A stretch of 44,897 nucleotides of DNA from the NCBI GenBank assembly GCA_001799275.1, contig MGTE01000045.1:549-45445 (forward strand), read 5' to 3'. The first letter of the stretch is position 1; every line of letters starts with the position of its first letter. The stretch is from Deltaproteobacteria bacterium RIFOXYD12_FULL_57_12 (GTDB lineage: Bacteria; Desulfobacterota; Desulfobulbia; Desulfobulbales; BM004). Below are positions 6,657 to 16,007 of the stretch, piece after piece. The notes under the pieces are model-generated. The model saw only the letters and a list, made by a program, of their open reading frames with translations. It ran no database searches and had not been told where the DNA came from. Made by a program: the position numbers and the translations under genes.

Positions 6657-8579
6657 ATGCTGGACATATTTCGAAGAAAGGCGCAGTCGAAAATCATACA
6701 GGGCACGGTCCTCATCATTGCCATTGTCTTCATCTTCTGGGGTGTCGGGGGCAAAACGCGGACCGGCAGCAATGAAATCGCGCTGGTCAACGACGAAACC
6801 ATTCCCTATCAGGAATACCGGCGCACCCTTGAACAACTCACCTCGACCTACCGCGATCAACTGGGCGGCAGCCTGTCCGAGGAGATGATCAAGACGCTCA
6901 ACTTGAAGGAGCAGGCGGTTGAGCAGTTGGTTCAGACCGTGCTGCTCAGGCAGGGCGCCGCGGAGATAGGGCTGTTGACCAGCAAGCTGGAAATAAAACA
7001 GACCATTGAGCAGATGGCGGCCTTTCAAAACAATGGCTCCTTTGATATGGATCAGTATAAAGCGGCGCTGGCCACCTCCCGGATGACACCGCCCACATTC
7101 GAGGCCTCGTTGCGCAGCGATCTCATCGCCAAGCAGGTGGTGGCGGCGATCGGCAGAATCGCCAAAGTCTCGCCAGCCGCGGCCCGGGACCGCTTCCGCT
7201 ACGAAAACAGCGAAAGCAATCTGGAATATGTCCGGTTTGCTGCCGACGATTTCAAGGAGAAGGCTCGCGGCACCGAGGAAGAACTGACCGCCTATTACGA
7301 AAAAAACAAGGAAAACTATAAAACCGAACCCCAGATCAAGATCAACTATCTTACCTTTCTCGTGCAGGACGATGAGGCCGACGTCCAGATCGCCGACGAT
7401 GAGGTTACGGCATTTTACCAGCAGAACATGGACCGCTATTCCGTACCGGAACAACGCGCCGTCCGCAACATTCTGATTAAAGTCGAGCCCGACGCCGCGG
7501 CGCAAGTCGTTGACACCAAGCGGCGCCTGGCGGAAGAGGTCCTGGCAAAGGTGACCGCGGGCCAGGATTTTGCGGAACTGGCAAAACAGTATTCCGAGGG
7601 CCCCGCCGCCGCGCAGGGCGGCGGTCTCGGTACCTTTTCCAGGGGGCGGCTGATGAAACCCCTCGACGACGCCCTCTTTGCCCTGACGGCAGGCGCGGTC
7701 AGCGATCTGATCAAAACAAACTTCGGCTTTCATATCCTCAAGGTGGAAAAAATTCTGCCGGGCCAGACCAGGCCCCTTGAAGAGGTACACAAAGAGATCG
7801 TGGCGTCGCTTAAGCAAAACAAGGCGGGCAATCAGACCGTTGCCCGGGCCAACAAGGCTTACGAGGAAATAATTCTGGCCGGCAGCCTGGCAAAATATGG
7901 AGAAACCGCCAAGGTTGAAGTGGCGAAGACCGACTTCTTTCAAAAGAATTCCCCCCCTGCCACGGGCAATTCGCCGGCCATCCTGAAAAATCAGGCTTTT
8001 CTGGATGCGGCTTTTGCGCTGAAAAAGGGGGAACTCAGCTCTTTAGTCAAGCTCGATCAGGGATATGCCATCATCTTTGCGGAGGACAGCAAAACGCCGG
8101 AAACGCAGGCGCTTTCCGTGGTAAAGGATAAGGTTGCAGCGGATTATGCAGGCGAACGGATGGGAACACTGGCCCGGGAGGCGGCGGAAGCCCTCCTGGC
8201 CGCAGGCAAGGCAGCACCGCAGCACGAGGCCTGGGTAATGGAGATCAAAAAAACCGGCAAAACCCTTGCCGAAACCGGGTTTATTTCACGGACCAATCCC
8301 GGCACAACGGCGACACAGACGCTGCCCGCGCCACTCCTGGAAAAGGGCCTGCGGCTGTCGCCGGCAAATCCCTATCCGGAGACGATCGAGGTCAAAGATA
8401 CAACCTTTTACGTCTACCGGCTCAAGGAGAAAAAGGAGCCGACCGACGACGCCTTTGAGGAACAGCGAGCGAACATTGAAAAACAGCTTCTGGAAGGGGA
8501 AAAAATGACCCTCTTGGCCGGCTGGTTGAAAAATATGAAAAGCAACGCTAAAATCGTGATCAACGACAAGCTGCTATAG
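6657..8579 (+). CDS. ppiD: PpiD/SurA-type peptidyl-prolyl isomerase, membrane-anchored
   Basis: A 640-residue periplasmic folding factor. Residues about 14-32 form one hydrophobic anchor (GTVLIIAIVFIFWGVGG) after a basic start, as in PpiD. A SurA-like N-terminal chaperone region follows. A parvulin domain spans about 263-362 (VRNILIKVEP, AKQYSEGPAAAQGGGLGTF, FGFHILKVEKI). A second, degenerate parvulin-like part may follow at about 430-560. PpiD acts at the SecYEG exit to help newly exported outer-membrane proteins fold. AGGAG at 6641-6645 serves the ATG with a long 11-bp spacing. It is convergent with, and only 4 bp from, the gene at 8584. Confidence 0.9.
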   Translation: MLDIFRRKAQSKIIQGTVLIIAIVFIFWGVGGKTRTGSNEIALVNDETIPYQEYRRTLEQLTSTYRDQLGGSLSEEMIKTLNLKEQAVEQLVQTVLLRQGAAEIGLLTSKLEIKQTIEQMAAFQNNGSFDMDQYKAALATSRMTPPTFEASLRSDLIAKQVVAAIGRIAKVSPAAARDRFRYENSESNLEYVRFAADDFKEKARGTEEELTAYYEKNKENYKTEPQIKINYLTFLVQDDEADVQIADDEVTAFYQQNMDRYSVPEQRAVRNILIKVEPDAAAQVVDTKRRLAEEVLAKVTAGQDFAELAKQYSEGPAAAQGGGLGTFSRGRLMKPLDDALFALTAGAVSDLIKTNFGFHILKVEKILPGQTRPLEEVHKEIVASLKQNKAGNQTVARANKAYEEIILAGSLAKYGETAKVEVAKTDFFQKNSPPATGNSPAILKNQAFLDAAFALKKGELSSLVKLDQGYAIIFAEDSKTPETQALSVVKDKVAADYAGERMGTLAREAAEALLAAGKAAPQHEAWVMEIKKTGKTLAETGFISRTNPGTTATQTLPAPLLEKGLRLSPANPYPETIEVKDTTFYVYRLKEKKEPTDDAFEEQRANIEKQLLEGEKMTLLAGWLKNMKSNAKIVINDKLL

Positions 8580-8583
8580 GAAC

Positions 8584-9348
8584 CTACAGGACGACAATAT
8601 CGCCGGCTACGGGCAGCAGCACCTCAAAGTCCGAGGTCTTGCCCGCCAGCCGGCGGATCTCCCCGGCAAAACAACGCCGTTCCTCCCGCTGGATGTGGAC
8701 CAGCGCCAGGCGAACGGCCTGGGCCAGCCGGGTGAACTCGAGACAACCGGCCACCGAGCCGTGCCCCGGCGTCTCCCCCTGCCAGCGAAAGGCCTCATGA
8801 ACCACCAGATCGCAGCCTGCCGCCAGCTTGACCGTCGCCGGCGTCGGCCGGCCGTCGCCGCTGTAGAACAGCGTCCTGCCGCCCCCTTCCAGCCGAACCG
8901 CCAGGCTGGCGAGCGAATGGTCGGTTGCGGCCGCCAGCCAACGGAAGCCGACGGCTTCCACCTCATGACCAGGTATCACTTCCATATACTCCAGGGAAAA
9001 GGAAAAGCGCTCCCGCATGCCGGGATACGCCAGATCCATGGCCGCCAGAACCCGCGCCTCGCCGCCGGCCGGGCCGAGGATGACGAACGGTTGCGTGCGC
9101 CCCGCCTCCCAGAACCGCAGCAGCAGCAGCGGCACTCCGAAAAAATGATCACCATGAAAATGGGAGATCCACAGCCCGTCCAGTGCATGGCCGGCGGCAA
9201 CCCGGAAATAGTCGTGCGCCGCGGTAAAGCCGCAGTCGAGCAGCACCTGCTGCTCTGTGGTGCCGTTGTCGTGACGCACCAGGAGCGAGGTATTTGACTG
9301 ACCCGGATCGCAGGCCTCGCCCACCCCCAAAAAAACGACTTCCATCAT
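8584..9348 (-). CDS. RNase Z-like metallo-beta-lactamase-fold hydrolase
   Basis: A 254-residue MBL-fold protein. Motif HFHGDH at 63-68 provides the dinuclear zinc ligands, preceded by LLDCG. SGDGRPT and DLVVHEAF carry later ligands, and GHGSV with LVHIQRE matches the C-terminal histidines of the RNase Z/ElaC branch. True RNase Z processes tRNA 3' ends. This protein is shorter than the usual 300 residues and the exosite arm is not obvious, so it may instead be a related hydrolase. It starts 29 bp after the hybrid histidine kinase and is probably co-transcribed with it. Confidence 0.8.
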   Translation of the reverse strand: MMEVVFLGVGEACDPGQSNTSLLVRHDNGTTEQQVLLDCGFTAAHDYFRVAAGHALDGLWISHFHGDHFFGVPLLLLRFWEAGRTQPFVILGPAGGEARVLAAMDLAYPGMRERFSFSLEYMEVIPGHEVEAVGFRWLAAATDHSLASLAVRLEGGGRTLFYSGDGRPTPATVKLAAGCDLVVHEAFRWQGETPGHGSVAGCLEFTRLAQAVRLALVHIQREERRCFAGEIRRLAGKTSDFEVLLPVAGDIVVL

Positions 9349-9377
9349 GACTCTCCGAAAAGCAAACGACCAGGCGG

Positions 9378-12300
9378 TCAGGCCGCTTGCCCCGGCGGCA
9401 ACGGCGATGCACCGCCCGCGCCAGGGTGCGGGGCATCAAGAACCTCGCGCAGCTTCGTGGCCAAAGTCCTTGGCGTCAGCGGTTTTTGGATAAAATTCAC
9501 CATCGGCAGCAAGACCCCGTGCCGGGCAATGGCTTCGTCGGTATAGCCGGACATGAATACCACCCGGAGTTCCGGCCGGGCCGCCACCAGGGTATCGACC
9601 AGTTTGCGGACGGGAAGGCCCGGCATGACGACGTCGGTCAGGAGCAGATCGATACGGCCGGTATGACCGGCACCGAGCCGCAGGGCCTCTTCACCGTTTG
9701 CCGCCAACCGCAGGTGGTAGCCCAACGGTTCGAGGATCTTGGCGATCACCATCCTGACCGCCTGGTCGTCCTCGGCCACCAGCACGGTTTCCTTGCCGTG
9801 CAGTGTGACCAGGCTTTGTCGGTCCGCGCTGTATTTGTCAGCCTGCTGCATGGTGACCGGCAGATAGACCGTGAAGGTCGTGCCGGCGCCTACTTCACTG
9901 GCCACGGTAACGACGCCGCTGTGCTGTCGGACGATGCCAAACACCGTTGCCAGGCCAAGCCCGGTGCCCTTGCCGGCTTCCTTGGTTGTAAAAAACGGCT
10001 CGAAGATATTCTGCAGAATCTCGGGGGCGATGCCGGCGCCGCTATCCTGCACCGCCATCGTGACAAACTCACCGGGACTCACGCCCTCCTGGCCCCGAAT
10101 GTCCTCTTCACCCAGCACCACATTGGCCGTCTCAATAACTAAACGCCCGCCGTGCGTCATGGCATCGCGGGCATTGACCGCCAGATTCATCAATACCTGC
10201 TCCATCTGCCCCGGGTCGGCCATGATATTTCGCAAATCGTCTGCCTTGCGGATCTCGATCTGGATGTCTTCGCCAATAACCCGTTTCAGGATCTTACCCA
10301 TCCCTTCGATGGTGTCGTTCAAGCTGACCACCTTCATCTCCAGCACCTGCCGCCGGCTAAAGGCCAGCAACTGTCTGGCCAGCGCCGCCCCTTTGATGCC
10401 GGAATCATGGATGGTCTGGAAATGTTCAAAATGGGAATGGCTGGAATCGATTTCGTCCAGGGCCAGTTCACTGAAGCCGATAATGGCGGTGAGCACATTG
10501 TTGAAATCATGGGCTACGCCGCCGGCCAGTCGGCCCACGGATTCCAGCTTCTGGGAAAGCAGCAGTTGGGCGTTCAATTTTTTCTGTTCGACCTCGGCCA
10601 GCTTGCGATCGGTGATATCGCGAACCACATGCACAAAACCGACCAGGCGGCCCATGGTATCGAGACGCGGCAGGGCTTTTTCCTCAAGATATCTGCCCAG
10701 ATGCGGATCGTAGCGCTCGACAATCGCTGGTTTGCCGCTTTGCAGCGCAACACGGGCCGGGCAACCGGCCGGCGGCTTGTCGCCGCAGTGAAAGGCCTTG
10801 TAGCATTTTCCGTGCAGAATGTCGGTTATAGGCAACCCGAGAAGATCGGCAGCCGCCCGGTTGATGCGGATGATATTGAAATCAGCATCATGCAGAGTAA
10901 TGGCATCGTTTATGGTGTCAAAGGCTTCTTCCCACTCCTGCTTGGCCAGGATGAGCAGTTCCTGAATCCGCTTCTGTTCGGTCACGTCGTGATGCATGAT
11001 GACCACCTCTTCGACCCGGCCTTCGACATCCCTGATGGGATAACAAACCGAACCGACAAATCGCTTGCCGCCATGCGCCGCTACGGCCGAGGCATCATAG
11101 GCCGTGGCCGGGATCTCGCAGGCCTTGCCGGTAAAGGCCCCTTTTATAAAGGGTATGACCCCCAGACTGACCAACTGGGCGTCCTGCAGAATGTTATAGC
11201 CGGCAAGATCCGGCAGGGAGAGGCCCCACAATTTCTCAAAGGCCGGATTCACCGCCTTGGTCACGCCGTCCGGCGCCAGCATCTGGATGCTGTAAGGCGA
11301 CTGCTCGAACATGGCGCGGAAGCGAGCTTCACTCCGCTGCAGGACTTTTGCCGCCCGGTCACGCTCCGAAATATCCCGGATAATGGCCGTGGCCATACAG
11401 GCCTTACTGGCCTTCGAGCGGGACAGGGTCAACTCTACCGCCAGCTGGCGGCCATCCCGGTGGAGGGCCGCCAGTTCAAAAATCTCGCTGCCACCGGTCG
11501 AGCAGGCAAGATCCCGGCAGAGCACCGTCACCCGCTCCCGAAAGCCCAGTTGAGAGGAATCGGCAATGAGCAAAGAAATCGGCTGGCCGAGTACCTCGGC
11601 CTCCTCATAGCCGAACAACCGCAGCGCCGCCTGATTGATCATCAAAATTCGCTGCTGGCAATCAAAGGAAATGATGCCATCCTGGGCCGCCCGCACCAGG
11701 TGGCGGAATTTTTTTTCCGACTCGTCGAGTTCTTCGTTCCGGGCCACGAGCTGCCGTGAGGCCGAGCGGACGATCCCAAAGAACAGACCATACAGACAGG
11801 CCATGCCCACGGCCGTCGCCAGCCAGATGATCCGGTTGTGGCGAGAGACTGCATGGTCGATGCCGGTGGTGGCGTTGCGGACCTCCAGGACATTGTCCAC
11901 CTGACCCTGCGGCTGAAACCGAATTGGCACAAAGATGGTCTGCATCTTCGGGATGTGTTTTGCTTCACCGGGATCGTTCTTCAGCGAATACTCGGCTGGA
12001 GATGCCAGCACAACGGTTTCTCCGGCCAGGGCGCGCTGCAGTTCGCGGTTTGCCGGCAGGCCGGCAGAGCCGATCAGCCGCATATCCTCGGCCCAGACCA
12101 GTGCGCCCTCCCGGCTCCAGATCGTGATCTGCCTGACATCGGCACAGAAGTTGAGGTGCTTGATCTTTTTGAGAAGAACCGGATAGCTCGAACCGGTGAC
12201 GGGCGTCCGCAGTTCGCTTTCCTGAAACTCCTTCTGGAACTCCCGGCTCAGGCTGGCGGAGCAGGTTTCCACGGCATGCGCCCGCATGTCCCGCTCCATG

Positions 12301-12395
12301 GCCGCCGTCACGATCCGGTCAAAAACCAGCCCGAAAACGACCAGCGCCAGCAGGGAGGCGAAAGAAAATTTCTGGAGGAGGGTAAGTCTTACCAT
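9378..12395 (-). CDS. hybrid sensor histidine kinase with three PAS domains
   Basis: A 1005-residue inner-membrane sensor. TM1 is at about 9-28, a periplasmic sensor of about 155 residues follows, and TM2 is at about 187-209. Three PAS domains lie at about 230-345, 355-470 and 490-600. The HisKA domain has the VAHDFNN motif with phospho-acceptor His629. The HATPase core shows NLAVNARDAM, DSGAGI, FFTTK and GTGLGLA. A C-terminal receiver domain has phospho-acceptor Asp921 in TDVVMPG. The third PAS is cysteine-rich (CYKAFHCGDKPPAGC), suggesting a redox or metal ligand. The frame is open to a TTG at 12443, but the promoter at 12444-12472 makes the ATG at 12395 the better start. No separate response regulator is adjacent. 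Confidence 0.9.
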   Translation of the reverse strand: MVRLTLLQKFSFASLLALVVFGLVFDRIVTAAMERDMRAHAVETCSASLSREFQKEFQESELRTPVTGSSYPVLLKKIKHLNFCADVRQITIWSREGALVWAEDMRLIGSAGLPANRELQRALAGETVVLASPAEYSLKNDPGEAKHIPKMQTIFVPIRFQPQGQVDNVLEVRNATTGIDHAVSRHNRIIWLATAVGMACLYGLFFGIVRSASRQLVARNEELDESEKKFRHLVRAAQDGIISFDCQQRILMINQAALRLFGYEEAEVLGQPISLLIADSSQLGFRERVTVLCRDLACSTGGSEIFELAALHRDGRQLAVELTLSRSKASKACMATAIIRDISERDRAAKVLQRSEARFRAMFEQSPYSIQMLAPDGVTKAVNPAFEKLWGLSLPDLAGYNILQDAQLVSLGVIPFIKGAFTGKACEIPATAYDASAVAAHGGKRFVGSVCYPIRDVEGRVEEVVIMHHDVTEQKRIQELLILAKQEWEEAFDTINDAITLHDADFNIIRINRAAADLLGLPITDILHGKCYKAFHCGDKPPAGCPARVALQSGKPAIVERYDPHLGRYLEEKALPRLDTMGRLVGFVHVVRDITDRKLAEVEQKKLNAQLLLSQKLESVGRLAGGVAHDFNNVLTAIIGFSELALDEIDSSHSHFEHFQTIHDSGIKGAALARQLLAFSRRQVLEMKVVSLNDTIEGMGKILKRVIGEDIQIEIRKADDLRNIMADPGQMEQVLMNLAVNARDAMTHGGRLVIETANVVLGEEDIRGQEGVSPGEFVTMAVQDSGAGIAPEILQNIFEPFFTTKEAGKGTGLGLATVFGIVRQHSGVVTVASEVGAGTTFTVYLPVTMQQADKYSADRQSLVTLHGKETVLVAEDDQAVRMVIAKILEPLGYHLRLAANGEEALRLGAGHTGRIDLLLTDVVMPGLPVRKLVDTLVAARPELRVVFMSGYTDEAIARHGVLLPMVNFIQKPLTPRTLATKLREVLDAPHPGAGGASPLPPGQAA

Positions 12396-12443
12396 ATTCA
12401 CCTGCTGCACGGTTTTGAATGAATAGCTATTCAATATTAACAA

Positions 12444-12472
12444 TAATTATCAGCCGGCAGCGCCGGTGTCAA
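12444..12472 (-). promoter_or_regulatory. promoter of the hybrid kinase gene
   Basis: On the minus strand TTGACA (12467-12472) is followed after 17 bp by TAATTA (12444-12449); GATAAT at 15 bp is an alternative. The spacer contains a GC-rich inverted repeat (CCGGCGCTGCCGG). The transcript would begin near the TTG at 12443, which argues for the ATG at 12395 as translation start. Confidence 0.5.
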
Positions 12473-12491
12473 CAAAAAAAAATACCTACCG

Positions 12492-12505
12492 TAATGATAT
12501 CATTA
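12492..12505. promoter_or_regulatory. 14-bp perfect palindrome upstream of the kinase promoter
   Basis: TAATGATATCATTA is a perfect palindrome about 20 bp upstream of the kinase -35. It could be an activator or repressor site. No regulator is assigned. Confidence 0.3.
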
Positions 12506-12581
12506 TGTTTTTCGACTAACAAAAAAGACGGAATTACGGCTGGTTCTGGGGGGAGGACAATGGCAGGAAAACACGACCGGA

Positions 12582-12606
12582 CCGGTGCGGCAATCTGCCG
12601 CACCGG
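12582..12606 (-). terminator. intrinsic terminator of aspS
   Basis: A perfect 11-bp stem, CCGGTGCGGCA with its complement around a 3-base loop, lies 25 bp beyond the aspS stop. The downstream run on the minus strand is short (GTGTTTTC), so termination may be incomplete. Confidence 0.6.
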
Positions 12607-12630
12607 GAGTATCGAGGACAGCGCGGCTGC

Positions 12631-14412
12631 CTACTTCCAGTCAGGCCGCAGGGAAAGTTCGGTGAGCTGCTTGCGAGCCACCTCGGACGGGGCATCGGTA
12701 AGCGGGCAGGTGGCTTTCTGGGTCTTGGGAAAGGCGATGACGTCCCGGATGGTGTCCCGGCCGGCCAGGATCATGAGCAGCCGGTCCAGGCCAAAGGCGA
12801 TACCGCCATGAGGTGGCGCCCCGAACTCCAGGGCCTGGAGCAGAAAGCCGAATTTTTCCGCTGCTTCGTCGGCATTGATGCCTAAAGCGGCAAAGACCCG
12901 CTCCTGAATATCCTTGCGGTGGATCCGGATGCTGCCGCCGCCGATTTCGGTGCCGTTCAGCACCAGATCATAGGCCCGGCTGCGAACCCGGCCGGGTTCA
13001 GTCGCCAGCAGCTCCAGATCCTCTTCCTGCGGCGCGGTAAAGGGATGATGCACAGCGGCGTAGCGTTTTGCCTCCTGGTCGTATTCAAGAAGCGGAAAAT
13101 CAGTCACCCAGACAAAACTGTACTGCCGGCTGTCGAGCAGCTTGAGCCGCCGGGCCAGTTCCAGGCGCAGCTCGGATAGGGCCTGGTGGACAACGGCTGG
13201 CTGATCGGCCACAAAGAAGAGGAGATCGCCCGGCGCCGCAGTCAGGATGCCGGCCATGCCGGCCCGTTCCTCGTCGGTAAAAAATTTGGCAATGGGCGAC
13301 TGCCAGTCGCCGTTTTCCTTAATCTTGACCCAGGCAAGACCCTTGGCGCCGAACTGGGCGACATGGGCGGTCAGATCGTCCAGGTCCTTGCGGGAAAAAT
13401 CCCCGCAGCCGCTGGCGTTGATCGCCTTGACCAGACCGCCTTTTTCCACCACCTGCCTGAAGACCTGAAAGCCGCAGTTCCGCACCGCCTCGGTCAGCGC
13501 CACCAGCTCGAACCCGAACCGGGTGTCGGGCCGGTCGGTGCCGTAACGGCCCATGGCCTCGGCATAACTCATGCGCGGAAAGGGCGGGGCCAGCGCCACG
13601 CCAATCGTCTCCCGGAAAAGGGTCGCCATCATGCCCTCGATCAGGGCGTAGATCTCCTCCTCTTCCACAAAGGAGAGTTCCATGTCCACCTGGGTGAACT
13701 CCGGCTGGCGGTCGGCCCGCAGGTCCTCGTCCCGGAAACACCGGACCACCTGGTAATAGCGGTCCATGCCGGCTACCATCAGCAACTGCTTGAAGAGCTG
13801 CGGCGATTGGGGCAGGGCGTAGAACTTGCCCGGATTGACCCGGCTGGGCACCAGATAATCGCGCGCCCCTTCCGGGGTGGACTTGGTCAGCACCGGGGTT
13901 TCGATATCGAGAAAATCATGGCTGTTCAGATAGGCGCGGATGGCCTGGACCGCCTGGTGTCGCAAGATCAGATTGGCGGCCATGGCCGGCCGCCGCAGGT
14001 CAAGATACCGGTATTTCAGGCGCAGATTCTCAGAGACCTCCATCTCTTCGTCAAGGGGGAAGGGCGGGGTCTGGCTGGCATTGAGCAGCCGGAGTTCGTC
14101 AGCCAATATCTCGATGGCGCCGGTCGCCAGATTGGGGTTCTCCATGGTTGCCGGCCGCCGGCTCACCCGGCCCCTGACCGCGATGACCCATTCACTGCGC
14201 AGCCTATGGGCCTTGGCATGCACCGGCTCGTTTACCTCCGGGCTGAAAACCACCTGCGTGATCCCCCGCCGGTCCCGCAGATCTATGAAAATGACGCCGC
14301 CATGGTCTCGGCGCCGCAGCACCCAGCCCATCAGCGTTACCTCCTGGCCGACCAGTTCCGGCCCGAGATCATTGCAGGAATGACTCCGTTTGAGTCCTCC
14401 CATGGATTCCAT
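12631..14412 (-). CDS. aspS: aspartyl-tRNA synthetase
   Basis: A bacterial-type AspRS of about 593 residues that charges tRNA-Asp. The N-terminal OB-fold anticodon domain shows LMGWVLRRRDHGGVIFIDLRD. The class II core follows: the motif 2 region with FRDEDLRADRQPEFTQ, the bacterial GAD insertion in the middle, and motif 3 (GIAFGLDRLLMILAG) near the C-terminus. In this lineage it is probably the non-discriminating form that also charges tRNA-Asn; that is inference. ATG at 14412 is given; an adjacent GTG at 14415 with the same AAAGGAG site is equally possible. It lies 75 bp after hisS in the same direction. Confidence 0.96.
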   Translation of the reverse strand: MESMGGLKRSHSCNDLGPELVGQEVTLMGWVLRRRDHGGVIFIDLRDRRGITQVVFSPEVNEPVHAKAHRLRSEWVIAVRGRVSRRPATMENPNLATGAIEILADELRLLNASQTPPFPLDEEMEVSENLRLKYRYLDLRRPAMAANLILRHQAVQAIRAYLNSHDFLDIETPVLTKSTPEGARDYLVPSRVNPGKFYALPQSPQLFKQLLMVAGMDRYYQVVRCFRDEDLRADRQPEFTQVDMELSFVEEEEIYALIEGMMATLFRETIGVALAPPFPRMSYAEAMGRYGTDRPDTRFGFELVALTEAVRNCGFQVFRQVVEKGGLVKAINASGCGDFSRKDLDDLTAHVAQFGAKGLAWVKIKENGDWQSPIAKFFTDEERAGMAGILTAAPGDLLFFVADQPAVVHQALSELRLELARRLKLLDSRQYSFVWVTDFPLLEYDQEAKRYAAVHHPFTAPQEEDLELLATEPGRVRSRAYDLVLNGTEIGGGSIRIHRKDIQERVFAALGINADEAAEKFGFLLQALEFGAPPHGGIAFGLDRLLMILAGRDTIRDVIAFPKTQKATCPLTDAPSEVARKQLTELSLRPDWK

Positions 14413-14490
14413 CACGTTGTGCTCCTTTCTATTGCAAGTATATCAAAATTGAACCGCGCCGCCATGTACCGCTATGCGCGGCGCCATCGT

Positions 14491-15768
14491 CTACTGTTCC
14501 TGCCTGAATCTGCTGGCCAGGGCCGCGGACCAGGCCGCCACCTCGCCGGGCAGCGGTAAGGTTTCCTGGGAGCCGACTAGCATGTCCTTCAACAGCCCGG
14601 CGCCCGCGGCCAGTTCATTGTCGCCGATAATGAGGGTGCGGCGCGCCCGCAGCTTGTCCGCCTGTTTCATCTGGCTCTTCAGGCTGCGGCCCTCATGGTC
14701 CATGGCCACCCGCAGACCGCAACTCCTGAGTCCATGCACCAGTCGCAACCCCGTGGCCAAGGCCGCCTCGCCGAGCGCCACCAGAAAGAGCTCCGGCTCA
14801 TTGCCGCTGGCAACGGCTTCCTGCTGGCTGCTCAAAAGCACCAGCCGCTCAACGCCCATGGCAAAACCGATGCCCGGCAGATCCGGCCCGCCCAGCTGCT
14901 GCACCAGGCCGTCATAACGGCCGCCGGCCCCCACCGCGCTCTGGGCGCCAAGGGCATCGGTCAGCAGTTCAAAGGTGGTGCGGGTATAGTAATCCAGGCC
15001 GCGCACCATGAAGGCATTGACCGCATAGGGGATGCCCAGGCTCACCAGACCATCGGTAGTGGCGCGAAAATGGTCGGCACAGCCCGCGCAGAGATGCTCG
15101 AGAATAACGGGTGCTTGCCGGTAGTGCTGCTGGCAGTGTTCGCTTTTGCAGTCCAGAACCCGCAGCGGGTTGGTGTGCCGCCGCCGCTCACAGTCGGCAC
15201 AGAGCCCGCTGCCCAGCCCTTCCAGGAACCCGACCAGCTTTTCCTTGAAGACAGGCCTGCACTGCGGACAGCCCAGAGAATTGATCTGCAGGCTAACCGA
15301 GAGCCCCAGCTCCTGCAGGAGAAGCCAGGCCATGGCCATAAGCTCGGCATCGACGCTTGGCTTGTCAGTGCCGACCACCTCGACGCTCAACTGATGAAAC
15401 TGCCGGAGCCGGCCCTTCTGCGGCCGCTCATGGCGGAACATGGGGCCGATGGTGTACAACCGGTTCACGGGCTGCTTCGCATGCAGGCCGTGCTCGATAA
15501 AGGCCCTGAGCACCGAAGCGGTCCCCTCCGGCCTCATGGTGACCGAGGCGCCGTTGCGGTCGACAAAGGTGTACATCTCCTTTTCCACGATATCGGTCGC
15601 CTCGCCGATGGAGCGCACAAAGAGTTCGGTCTTTTCGAGCACCGGCACCTTGATTTCGGCAAAACCGAAACGATGGAAGATATCTCGAGCAATCCGCTCA
15701 ATCCGCTGCCAGACATGCACCTCGTCGGGCAGAATATCCTTGAAGCCTTTCAGGGCCGTAACCGTCAA
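14491..15768 (-). CDS. hisS: histidyl-tRNA synthetase
   Basis: A HisRS of 425 residues, the usual length. It shows the motif 1 region with KGFKDILPDE at the N-terminus, motif 2 (PMFRHERPQKGRLRQFHQ), the histidine-specific signatures VRGLDYYTRTTFE and AVGAGGRYDGL, and a C-terminal anticodon domain. A cysteine-rich insertion (CPQC, CADC, and further Cys-His pairs, about 186-250) suggests a zinc-binding insert. The frame is open to 15801, but TTG at 15768 follows GAGAGAGGA and starts the conserved sequence (TVTALKGF), so it is preferred. Confidence 0.95.
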   Translation of the reverse strand: MTVTALKGFKDILPDEVHVWQRIERIARDIFHRFGFAEIKVPVLEKTELFVRSIGEATDIVEKEMYTFVDRNGASVTMRPEGTASVLRAFIEHGLHAKQPVNRLYTIGPMFRHERPQKGRLRQFHQLSVEVVGTDKPSVDAELMAMAWLLLQELGLSVSLQINSLGCPQCRPVFKEKLVGFLEGLGSGLCADCERRRHTNPLRVLDCKSEHCQQHYRQAPVILEHLCAGCADHFRATTDGLVSLGIPYAVNAFMVRGLDYYTRTTFELLTDALGAQSAVGAGGRYDGLVQQLGGPDLPGIGFAMGVERLVLLSSQQEAVASGNEPELFLVALGEAALATGLRLVHGLRSCGLRVAMDHEGRSLKSQMKQADKLRARRTLIIGDNELAAGAGLLKDMLVGSQETLPLPGEVAAWSAALASRFRQEQ

Positions 15769-15800
15769 CTTACCGTCCTCTCTCGCACTGCTTGTTTGCA

Positions 15801-15806
15801 ATTATA
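15801..15806 (-). promoter_or_regulatory. possible -10 element of hisS
   Basis: A perfect TATAAT on the minus strand lies about 30 bp upstream of the hisS start, but no good -35 is found at 16-18 bp. The site is near-palindromic, so its direction is ambiguous. Confidence 0.3.
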
Positions 15807-15932
15807 TAATAGTAGAAGCTGCCATCCGGCTGTTTTCTTGAGAAGCAAGCGAGTTTACTCCCTCATGGCAGGAAAAGTCAAGCCGCTGGCATGCAATTCG
15901 GCGGAAGAAGGACTGAAATTCAGAAGCTTCGC

Positions 15933-15961
15933 TTGACAAACAGGGTGAAGCCGGTCATATT
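15933..15961 (+). promoter_or_regulatory. promoter of the 16.0-21.2 kb gene series
   Basis: TTGACA (15933-15938), a 17-bp spacer, then CATATT (15956-15961). It lies 46 bp before the nitronate monooxygenase-like gene and may drive that gene, pcnB, bioF and the bioH-bioC fusion. Confidence 0.5.
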
Positions 15962-16007
15962 CGTTCGGATCAGAAATGCAACTATTTTCGGAGAATAATA
16001 TTTTCAA

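Noticed and set aside
6615-7943. 442-residue minus-strand frame
   Set aside because: Antisense of ppiD, which has clear domains and a ribosome-binding site; the frame also runs into repeat copy A.
10152-11759. 535-residue plus-strand frame
   Set aside because: Antisense of the hybrid kinase; no conserved motif.
13186-14559. 457-residue plus-strand frame
   Set aside because: Antisense of aspS and the aspS-hisS gap.
14695-15936. 413-residue plus-strand frame
   Set aside because: Antisense of hisS.
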